From contig NC_016131.3 in the NCBI RefSeq assembly GCF_000005505.3, forward strand, positions 28,511,001 through 28,575,000: a stretch of 64,000 bases of DNA. Reading direction: 5' to 3'. Position 1 is the first letter of the stretch; each line of letters opens with the position of its first letter. Below are positions 57,869 to 64,000 of this stretch, one piece after another. The notes beneath the pieces were generated by a model, which did not search any database, was not told the DNA's origin, and saw only the letters and a program-made list of their open reading frames with translations. The position numbers and the translations under genes were made by a program. This DNA is from Brachypodium distachyon (Eukaryota; Streptophyta; Magnoliopsida; Poales; Poaceae).

Positions 57869-59831
57869 CACCATTTTTCACTTTTCACGTACATAGTAAT
57901 ATTAGCCACTAAGTGACGTTATTCTTATACAAATCAAGATTACTATATTCTTAGTGTAGACCTGTGATGAAAAACTTTCGGACTGATTGGTTGCTATGCA
58001 GCGCTATGCCAAGCCACTAGAGATTCTTTCTGCTGCGCCATGCCAAGCCAGAGCCAGACTGCCAGAAGCTGCCCTGGCAGTGAAAGCGATGAAGGGGTAG
58101 AAGCAAGATGGGTAGATGAAGCTCTGATGAGAAATCTGTCCAATGTATGATCTGCAGTTTTTTAAAGATAGAAGTGCAAGAAGGTTGCCAACTTGCCATG
58201 CGATCAGATTGTCTGAACTCTGAACTTGGTGCATAAATTCAGATAATCGAAGACAGCAAGTCAGTGTCAGCTACTGTGTGTGTGTATTTCTTTTGTCTTT
58301 GTCATTCGGTGGTGTGATGAGCTAGATTAGCTATCCATCCGGCTTGCAGCGACTGGCTCCTACTATACTGCTGAACAAAATAGAAGGTGCCTAAAACCGA
58401 AAATGCCGAACGACGCTCCTTTTGCTGTGGTGAAAGACACCATCTTCACAAAAGGCGATGCATGGAAGCATCAGCCCATTTCCTATTCAATCATGTGGAA
58501 TCCTTGGCGAACCTGAAGCAAAACTCTACCTCCTATGCACACCGCGCTGTTCAAGCCTCCCGTGCCTAATATCATTCGCCCTCAGGCTTGAGAACCTCCT
58601 CCGTGCTTCTCTGTCAATCTGAACGTTGACACTACATTTCAGTTGATACGATGAAGCCTTTTTAGTTTTGTTCCTTTATCGGTTTTCGTTGTTGTTTCGC
58701 TCGTTAACCTTGTGCTTGTTAATTGGACCTCGTCTTGCGAAATGGGCCCATGCTGCACGGGATTTTGTTTTTGGGTTTAGACAGACCAGCGCTGGGGTTA
58801 ATGTGATCCGGGGAGGAAATTGCACGGTGGGTACCATTAATTGGCACCGATGTTCATTTTATCCATTAACTCACAGATTTGAAAAGTGAAGCCATAAACT
58901 TGGCAAGTTGGTTCAAATTAGTCTAAATTGACAATTCGGCCAAAACTATGCCACGCTGGCTGCCGGCTTGGGAGGGGTCTTTCGCTTTTTATGTTTCTGT
59001 AAATTTGCATTTATCCCAGTGGAAGCAGCCTGGTATCCAACCCGCGCTCCTGTCCTGCCAAAACCTTAAATCCCTAACCTTTCTCATCCTCTTTCTCGTC
59101 CTGGATCCCCCAAATAGGATGTAAAATCCCGAATTCCCCAATCTTTCCCATGTTTCTTGTGAGGCAAGCGCGAGCCTTCGAAGCCGTCGTTGTCTTTCGT
59201 CTACGAAGCTTTCTCGTGAAGACACGGCACTGCTAGCATCTCCTGACCAGGAGACGTTGAGGAGAGCAGCTCTAGCTTCCAGTTGACACTCATCCTTCCT
59301 ATTCATCTCCTTTCCGTTGAGTTTTCTCCTCCGGATAGACGAGCTAAGATTGGTAGGGGTTAACTGCAAAGTTCAGTCGGATGCAAATTTGCGAATAACA
59401 GGCCGAATGGCCGCATTGGTGTTCAAGATATCCGAATTCAAGGGAACCCAACAAGAATTGCCTATTCGCATTTACTTTCTGGAATCTACGTTGAATTGAG
59501 CATAACCGTAGATAAGTATCTACGATCAGCAGCTGCTAGTACTTTTCTTTCTTTTGTTCTAAGATAAGAAAAGATGGGTTCATTCATATAGGAGTATTGT
59601 CTTGTACTCCGTATGTTTTAGCTGGTCATGCATTAATTGTACGTATTGGAGATCTCTTAATATCTCAATATGTAATAACCATTGAAACGTGTCGTTGGTC
59701 CCATCCTTAGTCGGGTGGCTTCTTTCATCTGTTCACGACATTTATAATGGTCGAGTTATTATTGACTCTTCACGTGGACTAAACTATTGAGTTTTGTTTT
59801 CCAGGAATGCCAGTCTAGAGTCAATGGCATG

Positions 59832-59948
59832 TACTCCCTTTGATCCTAAATTTTTGACACAAATTTGCCCAAATATGAATATATCTATTTTTAAAAAGCG
59901 TCTAAATACATGTAATATTTTGACAATAATTTAGGATCGGAGGGAGTA
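59832..59948. mobile_element. Stowaway-type MITE (Thalos-like)
   Basis: TACTCCCTTTGATCCTAAATT pairs with aatttaggatcggagggagta. The middle has the Thalos-like aatatatctatt ... tacatgtaata text. Confidence 0.8.
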
Positions 59949-60074
59949 ACACATATAATAATGTGACGTGTTTTTAAACCAACTCTACACGACCTGTTAG
60001 TATTAAATTCGATGTTGTCCAATGGTAACGAGATTGATTTAGGTAAGATCGAGTAGGCTATGTTCTTTCTCTAC

Positions 60075-60192
60075 TACTCCCTCCGTCTCATATTAAGTGA
60101 CTCAAATTTGTTTAAATATTGACGTATCTATATACTAAAATACGTCTAGATACATGTAATAGAAAGTCAGTTAATATGGGACGGAGGGAGTA
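60075..60192. mobile_element. Stowaway-type MITE (Thalos-like)
   Basis: TACTCCCTCCGTCTCATATTA pairs with taatatgggacggagggagta, with the middle gacgtatctatatac ... tacgtctagatacatg. TA borders. Confidence 0.85.
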
Positions 60193-60199
60193 GCTGACT

Positions 60200-60900
60200 A
60201 GCTCCAACTAATTAATCTCCAAGCACGAACTTGACATTTTTCCTAGCTGGAGCCAAATCATCTCCATTTTGCTTTTCCTTTCATACCAAAGAACATTTTC
60301 ATAAACCTCCTTTGCTTGGGTAATACATGTCTGCCAAAGGTTTTCAAAATTTTCCCAAAGGTAGTTGACATGTGGTGGTACAAATATAAATTGACTTTTG
60401 CTATAGCGGGCAAGCCTAGATATATACTTTAGCAAACCTAATATTCCCACCATTGAGTTGAGTATAACAACAGCAGGTATATGTCTTAGGATATTGACTA
60501 GGCTAAATGGTTCGATCATATATATTGAAGGGAGTGACACAAGCAAAGGGGACAAAAACTAATATGTACACATGAAAATAGCCATTTTATCAACATAACA
60601 TGCATATTATTCAAACATAATAATAGGTATAACATAAATATGGGTTCAACATGATAAAGGAGATGTCGTAACCACGTTCATCTACTCGTCAGTGTAACAA
60701 AAGGAACAAATAAATAAATACAGAAATTAGATAAACTCAAAACAATATAAAAACTATATGGTTGGATAGATCTCACAATTATATAAATTTTAAAATACGT
60801 TTGAGTATATTTGGACTTGTGATATGAAAGTTATGAACGTTTGAAATTTAACAGAAACTGGTGAACACCCACTGCTTACCTTTTCAGTTTAAACAGTACT
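60200..60900. other. Intergenic, one unassigned minus-strand frame
   Basis: A 115-codon minus-strand frame (60208-60555) has an internal IFVPPHVNYLWENFENLWQT stretch but no family I recognise and no splice support. 60560-60900 is AT-rich. Confidence 0.3.
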
Positions 60901-61160
60901 AGAAAAGAGGGTGCTACGTCGAAGAAATACGCCTTTCTCAGAGGAAAACGGGTCTAGAGGAAAGGCGTGAATCTCTGAATACCTGATGGGTGGGACGGGC
61001 TGTCGGTGAAAGAGATCCGACAAGATAAAACAAATAAGAAAAAGAAAATAGAGGGAGCCTAATTGGTGGGGCTGGGACAACAGAGAGATGGAGGAAGGCA
61101 TGCCAAAAAAAAGAGAGAGATGGAGGAAGGCGTGCCAGAGAGAGAGAGAGAGGGAGAGAG

Positions 61161-61560
61161 AAGTGGCCGGCCGGCGTTCTCACAGGCGGCATGGATCCGA
61201 TCGGCCGCGCTCGGTTTGTACAGGGAGTCTATCGCCGCGGAACTCACAGCGCATAGCTTGTACGAGAAGTAGGGATGGAGCTGCGGGGGCGGCCGGAACA
61301 GAGCGGCAGCGGCGGAGGCAAACGCGCGGGCACTTCATCGGCGAAAGAGCTCCGAGAGAGAAGTGGCCAGCCGGCGTTCACACAGGCGGCGTGGATCTGA
61401 TCGGCCATGCTCGGTTTGTACAAGGAGTATATCGCCGCGGAACTCACAACGCATAGCTTGTACGAGGAGTAGGGATGGAGCTGCGGGGGCGGTCGGAACA
61501 GAGCGGCCGCGGCGGAGGCAAACGCGCGGGCTCTCCATCGGCGAAAGAGCTCCGAGAGAG
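61161..61560. repeat. Tandem repeat, two copies of 200 bp
   Basis: aagtggccggccggcgttct at 61161 recurs at 61361 (one base different). Each unit ends cgaaagagctccgagagag. The third unit is cut off after a few bases by the CACTA terminus at 61570. Confidence 0.85.
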
Positions 61561-61569
61561 GTCGGGAAG

Positions 61570-62090
61570 CACTACGCCAGAATGGGTTACTGGCGCACGA
61601 GCTCCAGTGGCGGTACAGATGGTCCAAAACATTCACCGCCACTGGACGTCGTTGGAGGAATCCAAAACGAATACCAGTGGCGGTGAGCAACCACCGTCAC
61701 TGCTAGTGGAGCACCGGTGGCGGTGAAAGCACTCGCACGACCAGCACCGCCACGGGTGCTACGCCACCGATGCTCTAGCACCCGTGGCGGTAGTCATTCA
61801 CCGCCAGTGGAGCTGCTTAGTAGTCATCGGCGCACGAGCACTAGTGACGGTTAGAGTGGTCGAAAAAACAAACCGCCACTGGTAAGTCGTTGGAAGAATC
61901 TGAAACGAGTATCAGTGGCGGTTAGCTTCCACCGCCGCTGTTAGTGGAGCACTAGTGGCGGTGCCAGCACTCATGCGGCTTTCACCACCACTAGTGCTCC
62001 TAGTTCTAGTGGCCGCATCGGTTACCCGCCACTAGTGCTCCTCGGAGATTCCCATCCCGTTTACCAGTGACAGCAACTGCCACTGGTAAG
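61570..62090 (+). mobile_element. Third CACTA element: left terminal and subterminal repeats
   Basis: Starts CACTACGCCAGAATGGG. At least fifteen GTGGCGG/CCGCCAC motifs follow to 62035, in inverted pairs. A tataaag (62095-62101) starts the leader. The terminus differs from the element at 5857 (CACTACTACAGAAAA), so it is a related but separate subfamily. Confidence 0.85.
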
Positions 62091-62754
62091 TTCTGTATAA
62101 AGCAAAGTTACTGTAGCTTATCTTCCTCAGCTTGCGCGTCTCTGGACCAGCTGCGGCTCCTGAACACACAGGCGACGGCGAAGCTCTGCCAAAATTCCAT
62201 GGCGCCGGCGGCCGGAAGGTTGCTCCCTTTCCCTCTCCTTCTTCTTCCTCTCCCTCTCGTTTCCTCTAGCTCCTTCCTCTCTTCTCTTCTTCCTCGATGT
62301 GGCTGAAATGGCGCCGGCGGCCGGGAGAGCTTGATCTCTTTCCAGGAGCTGTCCCGGCCGGCCCCCTTGCTTGGGAGGTCCCCCACTCTTCCCCTAGCTC
62401 CGTTTCTCCCTCCCCTCTGTCGTCTCTCTGGTTGCTGCGTGCACGCCCCCTCCCCTCTGTCTCTCTGGTCCCCTCTCTCCCTCTGCTCCCCTCTGTGATT
62501 AATTAAGCTCCTCTCTCTCAATAAAATATGTGTTGAATGTGCATGTTCCGCGGCCATCGTGTCGTGTTTGTGAATTTTTTTGTTTGTACATGTATACGGG
62601 CCATCGTGCCGTTTGTGTTCACATGTGGGTGTGGGTGGGTGTTTATTTGGCAATTTTTTGCAAAATTTGTAAATTTTATAGCAAAGTTCATGCCGAAATT
62701 TTGTGTGATACTATATGTAACTTGATTTATGTTTGTTTATCGTGTTTTAGCTCG

Positions 62755-64000
62755 ATGAGCCGTGCTTGGATGTACGAGGGGACAAGAAATTGTGAAGAGT
62801 GGATAAGAAAACTGAAGGACTTTATTGATGTCGCCATGGAACATATGCTGAGAAAAGGGGACGACATGACATGTTGTCCATCTAGCAATTGTCGTAACAC
62901 AATGATGCTTCTGTCAAGTGATGTGGAGTTGCACTTGCTCCTACACGGTTTTGTGTTGGATTATTCACGTTGGACTTGTCACAGCGAGGATGCCATTGAC
63001 GTTGAAAGCAACTCAGAAATGGAGAACATGGAGCATGATGATTCATCCGACGAACCATGCCGTGGCGAAGATCAAGAAGTTCCGCAAGGCAGGGTGGCCG
63101 AAATGCTAGATGACGTGCACCTGCGTAAATAGTTAGATGGCGCTGACGATGAGTTAGTGTCCCGTAAATTCCAGAAGCTGAGGGAGGACGCAGAGACGCC
63201 GTTGTATGAAAATGCAGGGCCGGACAAAAGTGTGCTGGAAGTAATGCTCGAACTTCTCCGAATGAAGGCAAAATATAACATCGTGGACTCGGGATTCACG
63301 GATATTTTGAGTTACCTTTCTACAGTTCTTCCTGCGGGCAACATGTTGCCTAAGAGCACGTACGAAGCGAAGAAGGTTGCATGTCCCCTCAGGTTAGAGG
63401 TTGTCATATACCATGCTTGTCCGTTGGACTGCATCATATACAAGGGTGACTACAAAGACATGCACAGCTGTTCAGTATGCAAAACATCCCGATAGAGGAA
63501 GAAAGACCCCAATCCTGAGGGCCTCCCGGAGGAAGAAGTGACTCGTGGTCCAGCGGCGAAGACGGTATGGTACCTCCCGTATGGTAGCTGGCTGGAGCGT
63601 TGGTTTCAAAACGAGAAGGAGGCCAGGTGGTTCATCTTCCACGACGCAACTCAGAAGGATATCGATCCTGATGGGGTGTACCGTAACGACGATGGTGTAC
63701 TCAGACACCCTGCCGATGCGGCTCAATGGAAGACCCTGGACGAGTAGTTTCCAGACTTCGGCGCAGAGCCCAGGAACATCAGGTTCGGGATGAGTACGGA
63801 CGGAATCAATCCGTTCGGAAACATGAGCAGCAAACACAGCACATGGCCGGTGATCCTGTTCATATACAACCTTCCTCCGTGGCTTATCATGAAGAGGAAG
63901 TACATCCACCGATCCATGCTCATACAAGGCCCTAAGCAACCGGGAGCTGATCTGAACGTGTATCTGGAGCTACTGAAAGATGAACTTGCGGAACTTTGGA
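62755..64000 (+). pseudogene. TNP2-type transposase of the third CACTA element, 5' part, broken
   Basis: Homologous to 10795-12040 throughout and cut by the window edge. The ATG at 62755 gives MSRAWMYEGTRNCEEWIRKL, then a CCPSSNC cysteine cluster, then CSVCKTSR and WYLPYGSWLERWFQNEKEAR, and the Transposase_21 block STWPVILFIYNLPPW. Three in-frame TAG codons break it: 63130 (CAG in the first copy), 63493 (TAC in the first copy) and 63745 (GAG-like position). No frameshift is seen up to the edge. The upstream leader (62530-62750) shares motifs with the other elements. Confidence 0.85.

Noticed and set aside
57957..58000. tgatgaaaaactttcggactgattgg
   Set aside because: A partial copy of snoRNA 7 without a D box or 3' stem.
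61088..61690. Overlapping 107-148-codon frames at the third CACTA border
   Set aside because: They arise from the 200-bp tandem repeat and subterminal repeats and are present on both strands.

Overview
This is nuclear DNA of a grass, most likely a pooid of the wheat/barley group. The protein-coding genes have plant introns with GT-AG borders. One gene is close to rice SWEET4. Much of the rest is transposon sequence typical of cool-season grasses: CACTA elements with GTGGCGG-type subterminal repeats, long solo LTRs, Mutator-like elements and Stowaway MITEs. The species assignment is an inference from repeat style and protein similarity.

Layout. (1) 1-2.6 kb: a broken copy of an AT-hook (AHL) gene on the minus strand and a LINE remnant. 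Together these form one copy of a segmental duplication. (2) 2.6-3.6 kb: a prolamin-superfamily seed-protein pseudogene split by a 416-bp solo LTR with a perfect 5-bp target duplication. (3) 5.1-24.8 kb: a CACTA block with a left terminal inverted repeat at 5857 and a right one ending at 23276. It holds a TNP2-type transposase pseudogene, a Transposase_24-DUF8039-Ulp1 pseudogene, a second Ulp1 module, and a nested 3.3-kb solo LTR with a perfect 5-bp target duplication. Host-like flanks (called D1 and S here) recur two or three times in and around it. (4) 25.3-29.4 kb: the structurally intact five-exon AHL gene on the minus strand. Its introns carry a Mutator-like element, a spare copy of exon 2, a decayed copy of exon 4 and a gene-start-like segment. 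(5) 29.4-35.1 kb: the rest of the second duplication copy, a GTAC-dense tract, and a Mutator-like element with 9-bp target duplications that contains an LTR-like block. (6) 35.4-42.6 kb: an unrecognised, probably decayed multi-exon locus, a carboxylesterase gene fragment and AT-rich DNA. (7) 46.2-49.6 kb: a complete five-exon SWEET4-type sugar transporter on the minus strand. (8) 52.3-54.8 kb: a complete EamA/SLC35F-type membrane transporter gene on the plus strand. (9) 55.8-57.9 kb: a polycistronic box C/D snoRNA locus. It includes a clear U14 and has a promoter with a Site II palindrome, a telo-box and a TATA box. (10) 59.8-64 kb: Stowaway MITEs, a 200-bp tandem repeat and the left part of a third CACTA element that runs off the window.

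Four loci look functional: the AHL regulator (25.3-29.4 kb), SWEET4, the EamA transporter and the snoRNA cluster. They do not form a pathway; they are separate host genes in transposon-rich DNA. All the transposon coding regions carry stop codons or frameshifts, so each needs a helper element elsewhere to move. Gene models come from reading splice sites and frames by eye. Snippets of rRNA used for snoRNA targets are recalled from knowledge and were not aligned by program.
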